Shown in pieces: positions 1 to 7,341 of a stretch of 14,545 nucleotides of DNA. Positions within the stretch are counted from its first letter, which is position 1. Each line of letters starts with the position of its first letter. The notes below the pieces were generated by a model. The model made no database searches and had not been told where the DNA came from. It saw nothing but the letters and a program-made list of their open reading frames with translations. Position numbers and translations under genes: made by a program. This stretch comes from CAYSLC01 sp964431545 (lineage in GTDB: Bacteria > Desulfobacterota > Desulfobacteria > Desulfobacterales > JAABSP01): the NCBI GenBank assembly GCA_964431545.1, contig CAYSLC010000141.1, positions 1-14,545 of the forward strand, given 5' to 3'.

Positions 1-2
1 TC

Positions 3-692
3 GCCGCCGGGCCGGCGGCCGCCGCCGAAACCGAGAGACCGGAACCATCCGCCACCATGAAAAACGGAGCCGACCCGCCCATCCTGACCCCGCTGGAGCA
101 GCGGCTGATCCAACAGGGACTGGTCAACGTCCGGACCCTCGACCCCACCATCGTGGTCGATCTGAAGTATACAAAACCGGACAATTTCATGGGGACCGAT
201 GTTTACGGCGATTTCAAACGGGCCTACCTGCGGCCGGCGGCGGCAAAGAAGCTGGCCCTGGCCAACCGGATCCTCCGCAGGCGCCATCCGGACCTGCGGA
301 TCCTCGTCGGGGACGCCCTTCGGCCCCGATCCGTCCAGCACAAGATGTGGAAACTGGTGGCCGACACCCCCATGCGGCGGTACGTGGCCAACCCCTACTC
401 CGGGTCCGTGCACAACTACGGCGCCGCCGTGGATGTGACCCTCTTCGATACACGGACCGGCGGCCGCCTCGACATGGGGACCCCCCTGGACCACTTCGGC
501 CCCCTGGCCCAGCCGGCCCTGGAGGAACAGTACCTCAAACAGGGAAAGCTGACGGAAACCCAGGTGGCCAACCGCCTCATTCTGAGAAACGCCATGCTCC
601 AGGCGGAATGGCACCTGCTGCGCATCGAGTGGTGGCATTTCAACGCCTTTCCCAAGGATGAGGTCCGACAACGGTATTCCATCATTGAATGA
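3..692 (+). CDS. VanX-type D-alanyl-D-alanine dipeptidase (peptidase M15D), 5' end outside window
   Basis: This is a zinc D,D-dipeptidase that hydrolyses D-Ala-D-Ala; outside vancomycin-resistance clusters such enzymes usually serve cell-wall recycling or D-Ala scavenging. Numbering from the ATG at 57, the M15D signature SxHxxGxAxD is at 117-126 (zinc ligands H119 and D126). The ExxH motif EWWH is at 191-194 (general base E191, third ligand H194), and an Arg-Pro motif GDALRP at 85-90 sits where VanX has its transition-state arginine. The frame is open upstream of 57 to the window edge and reads AAGPAAAAETERPEPSAT, which resembles the end of an Ala-rich export signal. No convincing ribosome binding site precedes the ATG at 57. 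I infer that the true start lies left of the window and that the enzyme is exported. Catalytic residues are intact and the C-terminus looks complete. No van regulatory or ligase genes are adjacent, so a resistance role is not supported. Confidence 0.88.
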   Translation, partial: AAGPAAAAETERPEPSATMKNGADPPILTPLEQRLIQQGLVNVRTLDPTIVVDLKYTKPDNFMGTDVYGDFKRAYLRPAAAKKLALANRILRRRHPDLRILVGDALRPRSVQHKMWKLVADTPMRRYVANPYSGSVHNYGAAVDVTLFDTRTGGRLDMGTPLDHFGPLAQPALEEQYLKQGKLTETQVANRLILRNAMLQAEWHLLRIEWWHFNAFPKDEVRQRYSIIE

Positions 693-783
693 TGGACTGA
701 TGGGCTGAAAGGCACCCACCCGTCCCCTTCCATGTCCATCGACTGCATTCCCACGGCCTCCGCTCGGAAGCGCCGCGGGAATC

Positions 784-790
784 AAGGAGA
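784..790 (+). promoter_or_regulatory. Shine-Dalgarno AAGGAGA defining an ATC start
   Basis: AAGGAGA is a near-perfect anti-16S match. The last G of GGAG is at 789, leaving seven bases before the ATC at 797, which is in frame with the sensor kinase. No ATG, GTG or TTG lies in frame at a suitable distance. This site is the main argument for translation starting at 797 rather than at the internal GTG at 1022. Confidence 0.6.
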
Positions 791-796
791 ACCGCC

Positions 797-3772
797 ATCG
801 ATCCAAAGACGGACGACAGCCGCGACCATGAGATCCCCGAGGGGAGCCCGCCCCCCCTCGGCGATCAATATCCCTTTTTCAGAAGCATCCAGGGGCGCTT
901 CTTTCTGCTTCTGATCACGGTCTTCCTGATCATCGCGCTGATCCAGGCGTTTGTCTATTACCGCCGGTACCAGGCGTCCCGGGACCGGGAGTTCCGTGTA
1001 AACCTGGAGATCGCCCGCTCCGTGGGAAAACAATTTTCGGAGTTCGTGAGCAACATCCTCCGCCAGGAACTGGCCATCGGCCTGGCGGTGGCGATCCACG
1101 GATCGGCGGCGGAGATGGTTCCCCTTTTGCAGAAGAGCGAGGCGGAGTACGCGGCCGACGTCGACTTCAACTGGGTGACCCCCGACGGGGTGATCGCCCA
1201 TGCCGGCGAGCCCGCGTACCAGGGCGCGGATCTGAGCGGCGCTCCCTTCTTCCGGCGGATCCAAAACGGCGCGCCGTACGACTTGAGCGACCTGCGGATC
1301 TGTTCCATCACCGGAGAGCCGGTCTTCAGCATCACCCGGCCGGTCAACGACCCGGAAGGGTCGTTTTTGGGGGCCGTGGTGGCGGTGGTCCACCCCGCAT
1401 CCCTGGATGAAATGTTCCATACCCGAAAGCCGGGGGATCGGGCGGTGGGCATCATCGACCGGAACGCCAGGGCGGTCAGCCGCTATCCGCCGGTGGCATG
1501 GACCTGGGAAAAGCGCGATCTGTCGGAGACCTACCCGGTCATCACCGAGGCCCTGGCGGGAAAGGAGGTCACGGCCGTTCTTCCCTCCGTGGAGGGACGA
1601 ACGGCGCGGATGGTCTCCTACTCGCCCGTCGAAGCATTCGGCTGGGTGTCCGGGGCTTCGCTGCCCGTTGCCGCGGTGGAGGGGCCGATCCTGACGGAGA
1701 TCTTCTCCCATGCCGCCCTCTTCGCCATCCTCGCCTCCCTGGCGCTGGCGGTGGCCCTCTATATCTCCGCCCGGATCACCGATCCCATCCAGAAGCTCCG
1801 TCGCCTTGCCCGCGACTTGGGACAGGGGAAGACCGAGGGTGCCATCGAGATCGAAGGGCCGGCGGAACTCCAGGCCCTGGCTCACAGTTTCAACACCATG
1901 GCCCTTGAGATCGATCTCCGGGAGGAGCAGATCGAGCGGGAGCGCACCCGGGCCCAGGAACTGGCCTTTGAGATGTCCGCGCTGGCCCATGATCGGACAC
2001 GGCTCTTCAATCGGATGAATGCACTGGTGAAAACCTCCGCCGGCGTTCTGTCGGAGACCACACGGGAGGGGATCCTCCAGCGCGTCGTGGATGCCGCCCG
2101 GGAGATCACCGGCACCCGTCTCGGCACCTCCGGACACGGGTATATGGAAGGCACCTTCCAGGTGGGCGCCGCCTCCCGCTCCGATGACGCGCCGCCATGC
2201 CCACCCGGAGAGGTCTTCCAGGTGCACCGGGGCGGGGTCTATCTCGATCTGGTGGAGAAGCAGCCATCGATCCGTCTCTCCCAGAAGGAACTCCAGTCCC
2301 ATCCCGCCTGGTGGGGCCTGCCGGACAATCACACCCCCTTGAACGGACTTCTGGGAGCGCGGTTGACCGGAGAGAACGGAAAGGCCACCGGACTGATCAT
2401 GGTCTCCGATCCCGAAGGAGAAGGGTTCACCGAAGAGGACGAGATGCTGCTCCGCGAACTCGCCTCCCTCACCTCCCTGGGGCTGCGCCACATCGAATCC
2501 CGGGAGGGCGTGGAACGACAGGTGGCGGACCGGACCCGGGAACTCCGAAACGTAAACGAACGACTCACGGCGGAGATCACGGAGCGGCGAACGGCCGAGG
2601 AGGCCCTCGAGTACCAGAGGGAGATTCTCCAGAAAATCATCGACAACATCCCGGTGATGCTCTGCCTCTATGACGAGACCGGCCGGATGCGGCTGATCAA
2701 CCCCGAGTTCGAGAGACGGATCGGCTGGTCCCTGGAGGAATTGGGGCGGGTCGATGTGATGGAGACCTGCTATCCGGACCCGGAACTGCGGGAGGAGGTC
2801 TGGAATTTCATGATGTCGGCGAGCCGCGAATGGCGGGATTTCAGACTGGTCAACCGGCACGGCGAGGCGTTCGATACCTCGTGGGCCAACGTCCGGCTGT
2901 CGGACGGCTCCCAGATCGGCATCGGCATCGATGTCTCCTGGCGGTACCGGGCCGAGGCGGCCCTCCGGGAGTACGCGGCCAAACTGGAATGGAGCAACCG
3001 GGAACTCCAGGACTTCGCCTTTGTGGCCTCCCACGACCTCCAGGAACCCCTCCGGAAGGTCCAGGCCTTCGGCGATCTGCTGGATGAGGAGTTTGGACGT
3101 GATCTGGGCGCGGAAGGTCGGGATTACGTGGACCGGATGCGGAAGGCCGCCGCCCGGATGAAATCCTTGATCAACGCCCTCCTCTCCTATTCCCGGGTGA
3201 CCACGGAAGCCAAGCCGTTCGAACCCGTCGATCTGGCCCTCGTCCTCCGGGAGGTCCTCTCGGATCTCGACATTCTCATGAAAAAAACGGCGGCCCATGT
3301 GGAGGTCGGCGACCTGCCCACCATCGAGGCGGACCCGGTCCAGATGGAACAGCTGTTTCTCAACCTCATCGGCAACGCACTCAAGTTCCGCGGGGAACCC
3401 CCTCCGCGGATCCGTGTCCATCAGGAGCCGGACGGCCGTTCGCCCGCCGATGGTTCGACCGGCGGGAGGTGGTGCCGAATCTCCGTATCGGACAACGGCA
3501 TCGGGATCCCCGAACGCCATCGGGACAAGATCTTTATCCCTTTCCAGCGGCTCCACAGCCGAAACGACTACGAAGGGACCGGGATGGGATTGGCCATCTG
3601 CCGGAAAATCGTGGCGCGGCATCACGGCGAGATCACCGCCGGGAACAATCCGGAGGGGGGCGCCACCTTTACCGTCGTCCTGCCCGAAGAGCAGGAGAAA
3701 GCCGTTTCCGGCGGCGAACCCTTTGACAACGCCGACGCCCCCTCCTTATCCATTCAGAAAGGCCAGGCATGA
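797..3772 (+). CDS. Membrane sensor histidine kinase, dCache-HAMP-GAF-PAS-HisKA-HATPase
   Basis: This is a multi-domain inner-membrane sensor kinase of about 991 residues if started at ATC 797. Order from that start: short cytoplasmic tail; TM1 about 36-55; periplasmic double-Cache-like ligand domain about 57-304; TM2 305-325; HAMP from 326 (RITDPIQKLRRLA); coiled coil; GAF-like domain about 407-567; second coiled coil; PAS about 610-725 (IIDNIPVMLCLYD). The HisKA phospho-acceptor is H746 in ASHDLQEPLRK, of the type common in bacteriophytochrome-like kinases. The HATPase has N-box N860, G1 box DNGIGIP from 899 and G2 box GTGMGL 927-932. The GTG at 1022 would delete TM1, leaving an untethered Cache domain, so it is rejected as the start. 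The stop overlaps the next gene by ATGA, so the kinase and the following response regulator are translationally coupled and probably cognate. The ligand is unknown; Cache domains typically bind small organic acids, amino acids or similar solutes. Domain calls are strong; the start codon is the uncertain part. Confidence 0.9.
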   Translation: MDPKTDDSRDHEIPEGSPPPLGDQYPFFRSIQGRFFLLLITVFLIIALIQAFVYYRRYQASRDREFRVNLEIARSVGKQFSEFVSNILRQELAIGLAVAIHGSAAEMVPLLQKSEAEYAADVDFNWVTPDGVIAHAGEPAYQGADLSGAPFFRRIQNGAPYDLSDLRICSITGEPVFSITRPVNDPEGSFLGAVVAVVHPASLDEMFHTRKPGDRAVGIIDRNARAVSRYPPVAWTWEKRDLSETYPVITEALAGKEVTAVLPSVEGRTARMVSYSPVEAFGWVSGASLPVAAVEGPILTEIFSHAALFAILASLALAVALYISARITDPIQKLRRLARDLGQGKTEGAIEIEGPAELQALAHSFNTMALEIDLREEQIERERTRAQELAFEMSALAHDRTRLFNRMNALVKTSAGVLSETTREGILQRVVDAAREITGTRLGTSGHGYMEGTFQVGAASRSDDAPPCPPGEVFQVHRGGVYLDLVEKQPSIRLSQKELQSHPAWWGLPDNHTPLNGLLGARLTGENGKATGLIMVSDPEGEGFTEEDEMLLRELASLTSLGLRHIESREGVERQVADRTRELRNVNERLTAEITERRTAEEALEYQREILQKIIDNIPVMLCLYDETGRMRLINPEFERRIGWSLEELGRVDVMETCYPDPELREEVWNFMMSASREWRDFRLVNRHGEAFDTSWANVRLSDGSQIGIGIDVSWRYRAEAALREYAAKLEWSNRELQDFAFVASHDLQEPLRKVQAFGDLLDEEFGRDLGAEGRDYVDRMRKAAARMKSLINALLSYSRVTTEAKPFEPVDLALVLREVLSDLDILMKKTAAHVEVGDLPTIEADPVQMEQLFLNLIGNALKFRGEPPPRIRVHQEPDGRSPADGSTGGRWCRISVSDNGIGIPERHRDKIFIPFQRLHSRNDYEGTGMGLAICRKIVARHHGEITAGNNPEGGATFTVVLPEEQEKAVSGGEPFDNADAPSLSIQKGQA

Positions 3773-4215
3773 GCGAAACAAAAAAACAGATCAACATATT
3801 GATGGCGGAGGACGACCCGGACGACCGCCTCCTGGTGGAGAAGAGCCTCCGGTCCAGCCGTCTGCTCAACCGCCTCTTCTTCGTGGAGGACGGCGAGGAA
3901 TTGATGGACTACCTTCACCACCGGGGAAAATTCCGGAATCCCGAAACCGCGCCTTTCCCGGGGCTCATCCTGCTCGATCTCAATATGCCCAGGAAGGACG
4001 GCCGCGAGGCCCTGGTGGAGATCAAATCGCATGAGAAACTGCGGCGGATCCCCATCGTGGTCCTCACCACCTCCAAAACAGAGGAAGATATCCTCCGCTC
4101 CTATGATATCGGCGCCAACTCCTATATTACCAAGCCGGTGACCTTCAACGACCTCTGTCAAATCCTCCGGACCCTCGGGCAGTACTGGTTGGAGATCGTG
4201 GAACTGCCCGCGTAA
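3769..4215 (+). CDS. Single-domain response regulator, Rcp1-like
   Basis: This is a 148-residue stand-alone receiver domain with no output domain. Acidic pocket E14-D15-D16, phospho-acceptor D70 in LLDLNMP, switch residue T100 and lysine K122 in ITKP are all present, so phosphorylation should be normal. The extended loop between beta-2 and beta-3 (HHRGKFRNPETAPFPG) and the overall length are typical of the Rcp1 family, which partners with phytochrome-like kinases that carry the same ASHDLQEP H-box seen in the upstream gene. The ATG overlaps the kinase stop (ATGA, 3769-3772). AAAGG upstream can serve as ribosome binding site. It probably carries phosphate from the upstream kinase to a further protein or acts by protein contact; the target is unknown. 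Confidence 0.93.
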   Translation: MSETKKQINILMAEDDPDDRLLVEKSLRSSRLLNRLFFVEDGEELMDYLHHRGKFRNPETAPFPGLILLDLNMPRKDGREALVEIKSHEKLRRIPIVVLTTSKTEEDILRSYDIGANSYITKPVTFNDLCQILRTLGQYWLEIVELPA

Positions 4216-4233
4216 TGTTGCATCTCGACCGAG

Positions 4234-4240
4234 TGGAGAT
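4234..4240 (+). promoter_or_regulatory. Ribosome binding site TGGAGAT choosing ATG 4248
   Basis: The purine-rich GGAGAT ends seven bases before the ATG at 4248. The alternative in-frame ATG at 4215 overlaps the stop of the response regulator (TAATG) but has no such site, and its 11 extra residues precede the conserved receiver fold. I therefore prefer 4248. Confidence 0.6.
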
Positions 4241-4247
4241 AAAGACA

Positions 4248-5360
4248 ATGGCATGTGACAAACTCTATTTCGAGGATCACCGCCCCATCCGGATCCTGCT
4301 GGTCGAGGATGACGAGGACGATTACCTCCTGGTAAAAGTCCTTCTCTCGAAGATGGAGGGGAAATCGTTTCAATTGGATTGGATCGCCTCCTACCAGGAG
4401 GCCCTCGATGCGGCCGAAAAAGAGACATACGACGTCTACCTGATCGATTACCTCCTGGGAGAGTACGACGGGCTGGAACTCATCGAAGAACTCCTCGGGC
4501 GTGGATGCCGGGCGCCGATCATTCTCCTCACCGGCATGGGCGACTATGAGGTGGACATGAAGGCCATGGAGCGGGGAGCCGCCGACTACATCACAAAGGA
4601 GCTTCTCAGTGGCCCGCTGCTGGAGCGTTCCATCCGGTATGCCATCAGCAACAAGCGGAACGAAGAGGCCCTGCGCCGATCCAGGGAGCAGCTCAAGCGC
4701 TTCTCCCATCGCCTTCTCACCGTCCAGGAGAAGGAGCGGAAACGGCTTGCCTCCCGGATCCATGACGATATCAGCTCCACCCTGAGCGCCGTAAAGTACC
4801 AGTTCGAGCGCATCCTGCAGCGGTTGGCGCCGGCGGATCACCAGGACTTCGCGGCGGTCGTGAAGACCCTCCAGGAGACCATCGAAGAATCCCGCGGAAT
4901 CATGATCGATCTGAGACCCTCCATTCTGGACGACCTGGGGATCAATGCCGCCATCGAGTGGCTGTGCAGGGATTTTTCCAAGAAATACCCCGACATTCAA
5001 ACGGAAAAGGCCGTCCTTTTAGATGACCTGGAGATCGCCGATCCCATGCGGACGATTCTCTTCCGGATCATCCAGGAGGCCCTCCACAACACCGGCCGCC
5101 ACAGCGGCGCTCAAAGCGTTCGCGTCTGTCTGGAACGCACGGGCGACCATCTGGAGTTGACGGTGGAAGACGACGGCCGGGGCTTTGAAATCGACGAGGC
5201 CCTTCCCGCCGAGAGCGGGAAGGACCGGATCGGGGTCGGCCTGCACGCCATGCGGGAACGGACGGAACTCTCCGGGGGAACCTTCGAGGTGACGGCCGTG
5301 CCGGGAAAAGGGACCCGGATCCATTCCTCCTGGCCCCTGGATGCGATCCTGCCGCCCTAG
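4248..5360 (+). CDS. Soluble histidine kinase with N-terminal receiver domain (REC-HisKA_3-HATPase)
   Basis: This is a 370-residue cytoplasmic protein with no membrane segment. The N-terminal receiver domain (about 15-130) has acidic cluster VEDDEDD, phospho-acceptor D67 in YLIDYLL and K117 in ITKEL. A linker helix leads to a NarX/UhpB-type dimerisation domain (HisKA_3) with H172 in SRIHDDISSTLS. The HATPase has the family's EALHNTGRHSGA N-box, DDGRGF G1 box and GVGLHAMRER G2 box. HisKA_3 kinases normally phosphorylate LuxR/NarL-type regulators, but none is present here. The architecture implies that phosphorylation of the receiver modulates the protein's own kinase activity, so it probably acts downstream of the upstream kinase. 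It is the third gene of the cassette, starting 32 bases after the response regulator's stop (or overlapping it if ATG 4215 is used). Its TAG stop shares CTAG with the convergent ATPase gene. Confidence 0.9.
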   Translation: MACDKLYFEDHRPIRILLVEDDEDDYLLVKVLLSKMEGKSFQLDWIASYQEALDAAEKETYDVYLIDYLLGEYDGLELIEELLGRGCRAPIILLTGMGDYEVDMKAMERGAADYITKELLSGPLLERSIRYAISNKRNEEALRRSREQLKRFSHRLLTVQEKERKRLASRIHDDISSTLSAVKYQFERILQRLAPADHQDFAAVVKTLQETIEESRGIMIDLRPSILDDLGINAAIEWLCRDFSKKYPDIQTEKAVLLDDLEIADPMRTILFRIIQEALHNTGRHSGAQSVRVCLERTGDHLELTVEDDGRGFEIDEALPAESGKDRIGVGLHAMRERTELSGGTFEVTAVPGKGTRIHSSWPLDAILPP

Positions 5361-6499
5361 AGGGCCCGCCCCGCCTCGTCGAAGAGGTAGATCTTCCCCG
5401 CCACCACGCCCAGCGCCATCCGGTCGCCGGGGGCCGTGACGGTGTCCGGCGTAAGGCGGGCGATCACGTCGGCGGCCCCCTTCTCTGCCGCCGTCCCGCC
5501 GTTTCCCCCCCCGTCCCCATCCGAAGGAAGATCGCCGTAGACCAGCATCTCATGGCCCAGCCGCTCCACCGTCCGAACATCCACGGTGATCCGGCACGAT
5601 TCGGAAACCCCCTCCCCCCGGACCAGCCCCTCGGGCCGCAGGCCCACCCGGACCGGCGCCCCGTCATACGCCTTCAGATCCCGGCCCGTTTCGACCCGCT
5701 CCGGGGCGAGCGCGATCCACCGCCCTCCGAGGCGGACCCGCACCGCCCCCTCCGCCACGGACAACCGGGACGAAAAAATGCTCATGCTGGGACTGCCGAT
5801 GAACCCGGCAACGAAGGTGTTGGCCGGTGCGTCGTAGAGTTGCTGGGGCGGAGCCGTCTGCTGGAGGCGCCCCTGGTGGAGCACCGCCACGCGCTGGCCC
5901 AGGGTCATGGCCTCCACCTGGTCGTGGGTGACGTAGATGGTGGTGGTCCCGAGCCGTTCCTGGAGCCGCTCGATCTCGGTCCGGATCCGGGTCCGGAGCT
6001 TGGCGTCGAGGTTGGAGAGGGGCTCGTCCATGAGGAAGACGGCCGGGTCCCGGACGATGGCCCGGCCCATGGCGATCCGCTGCCGCTGCCCGCCGGACAG
6101 CTCCCGGGGGGTCCGGTCCAGGAGATCCGTCAAGCCAAGGGTTTCGGCCGCCTCGTCCACCTTCCTTGCCATCTCCTCCGGGGGCGTCTTTCGCATCCGC
6201 AGGGGAAACTGGAGGTTCCGGCGGACGGTCATATGGGGATAGAGGGCGTAGTTCTGGAAGACCATGGCGATGTTCCGGGCCTGGGGGGAGAGGTGGTTGA
6301 CGACCCGTCCCCCGATGCGGATCTCACCTCGCGTGACCGCCTCGAGCCCGGCGACCATGCGCAGCAGGGTCGACTTCCCGCACCCGGACGGCCCCACCAG
6401 GACCACCAACTCCCCATCTTCCACCGCAAGGGTGAAGTCGTGGATCACCCGGCCGCCACCGAAGGATTTTCCGACGTTTTCGAATTCGACATCGGCCAT
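5357..6499 (-). CDS. ABC transporter ATP-binding protein, MalK/UgpC-like (CUT1 sugar importer)
   Basis: This 380-residue nucleotide-binding subunit powers the adjacent importer from the cytoplasmic face. Walker A GPSGCGKS is at 36-43, Q-loop Q82, signature LSGGQ 134-138, Walker B VFLMDE 154-159 (catalytic E159) and H-loop H192. After the ATPase domain come the typical HQGRLQQTAPPQQLYDAPAN linker and a MalK-type TOBE/OB-fold regulatory domain (about 235-380). An unusual hydrophilic Gly/Asp-rich insert lies at about 325-341, between two TOBE strands. The ATG at 6499 is preceded by AAGGAGA, so the longer open frame to 7039 is rejected as a shadow of the permease gene. The gene follows the second permease gene by 14 bp and is the last gene of the operon. 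Family assignment is firm; the substrate cannot be read from the ATPase. Confidence 0.95.
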   Translation of the reverse strand: MADVEFENVGKSFGGGRVIHDFTLAVEDGELVVLVGPSGCGKSTLLRMVAGLEAVTRGEIRIGGRVVNHLSPQARNIAMVFQNYALYPHMTVRRNLQFPLRMRKTPPEEMARKVDEAAETLGLTDLLDRTPRELSGGQRQRIAMGRAIVRDPAVFLMDEPLSNLDAKLRTRIRTEIERLQERLGTTTIYVTHDQVEAMTLGQRVAVLHQGRLQQTAPPQQLYDAPANTFVAGFIGSPSMSIFSSRLSVAEGAVRVRLGGRWIALAPERVETGRDLKAYDGAPVRVGLRPEGLVRGEGVSESCRITVDVRTVERLGHEMLVYGDLPSDGDGGGNGGTAAEKGAADVIARLTPDTVTAPGDRMALGVVAGKIYLFDEAGRAL

Positions 6500-6503
6500 G
6501 GGT

Positions 6504-6510
6504 TCTCCTT
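6504..6510 (-). promoter_or_regulatory. Ribosome binding site AAGGAGA for the ABC ATPase gene
   Basis: Read on the minus strand, AAGGAGA precedes the ATG at 6499 with a short spacer of four bases after the last A. It lies in the 14-bp gap after the permease stop and fixes the start of the ATPase. Confidence 0.7.
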
Positions 6511-6513
6511 GCG

Positions 6514-7341
6514 CTATTTCAATCCCGTGGTGGCCACCCCCCGGACGAACCAGGGCTGGAAGACCAGAAAAACGACGAGCATGGGCAGCACCATCATCAC
6601 CCCGAAGGCGAGGATATCCCCCCACTGGAGCGGCGGCAGGGTGTAAAAGGTGGCGATCCCCAGGGGCAGGGGCCGCACCGCCTCTCCGGCCGTGACCAGC
6701 AGCGGCCAGAGGTACATCCCCCAGAAGAGCAGAAGGGTGACGATGGCGACACTGGCGAAGGCGGGCTTGGCGTTGGGCACGATGATGGTGAAGAAGGTCC
6801 GGAACATTCCGGCCCCGTCGATCCGCGCCGCCTCCTCCAGCTCCCGGGGCAGGCCCAGAAAGAAGCTGTAGAAGAGGTAGATGGAGAGCGGGTGGGCCAC
6901 AAAGGGGACGAACTGGACCGTGTAGACGTCCCGCCACCCCAGGGCGGTCACCTGGTAGAAGAGGGGGACGGCGATGGCTTCGAACGGGATCACCATCACC
7001 GCCAGGGTGAGGGCCACCATCATCCGCCGTCCACGCCACCGGAGGCGGGCCAGGGCGTACCCGGCCAGGGAGTTGATCAGAAGGCCCAGCCCCACGATGG
7101 CGCCGTTGATCACCGTCGAATTGAGGAGATACCGGGGAAACGGGGTGCGATCCATCACGTCCCGATAGTTCCCGAGCCCCACCTCGTCCGGGAAGAAGGC
7201 CTTGAGGCTCCCCGCCTCGGAGAGGACGGTGGCGTCCGGCTTGAAGCTGCCGATGATCATGAACAGGATGGGAGCCACGAAAAAGAGCGCCGAGACGGTC
7301 AGCACCAGGTAGTTGAAGAGGCCGGGAAGGAGCGATCTCAC
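6514..7341 (-). CDS. Carbohydrate ABC transporter permease, MalG/UgpE-like
   Basis: This is a 275-residue inner-membrane subunit with about six predicted hydrophobic helices. The first spans residues about 9-31. The cytoplasmic EAA loop that docks on the ATPase is ELEEAARIDGAG (E170, A171, A172, G176), followed by FFTIIVPNAKPA, as expected for CUT1 MalG-type proteins. The C-terminus FVRGVATTGLK matches the usual VxGLTAGAVKG-type tail of the family. The start is GTG at 7341, which overlaps the stop of the first permease gene as GTGA (7341-7338), so synthesis of the two permeases is coupled. The frame is open further upstream to 7761, but that part is a shadow of the first permease gene. It forms a heterodimeric channel with the product of the preceding gene. 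Confidence 0.93.
   Translation of the reverse strand: MRSLLPGLFNYLVLTVSALFFVAPILFMIIGSFKPDATVLSEAGSLKAFFPDEVGLGNYRDVMDRTPFPRYLLNSTVINGAIVGLGLLINSLAGYALARLRWRGRRMMVALTLAVMVIPFEAIAVPLFYQVTALGWRDVYTVQFVPFVAHPLSIYLFYSFFLGLPRELEEAARIDGAGMFRTFFTIIVPNAKPAFASVAIVTLLLFWGMYLWPLLVTAGEAVRPLPLGIATFYTLPPLQWGDILAFGVMMVLPMLVVFLVFQPWFVRGVATTGLK

Noticed and set aside
691..740. Inverted repeat GATGGAC/GTCCATC after the dipeptidase gene as a terminator
   Set aside because: Only 7 bp with a 36-base loop and no T tract; not convincing. No clear promoter was found in 693-796 either.
1022..1024. GTG 1022 as start of the sensor kinase
   Set aside because: It would remove the in-frame TM1 at 902-961 and leave the Cache domain without its N-terminal anchor, and it has no good ribosome binding site.
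782..3625. Very long open frame antisense to the sensor kinase (947 codons)
   Set aside because: Its composition is dominated by Gly, Pro, Asp, Arg and His with no recognisable motif, and it mirrors the codon structure of the clear kinase gene; a typical high-GC shadow.
5552..6646. Plus-strand open frame opposite the ABC ATPase (364 codons)
   Set aside because: It is a shadow of the ATPase gene, whose Walker, signature and H-loop motifs are on the minus strand.
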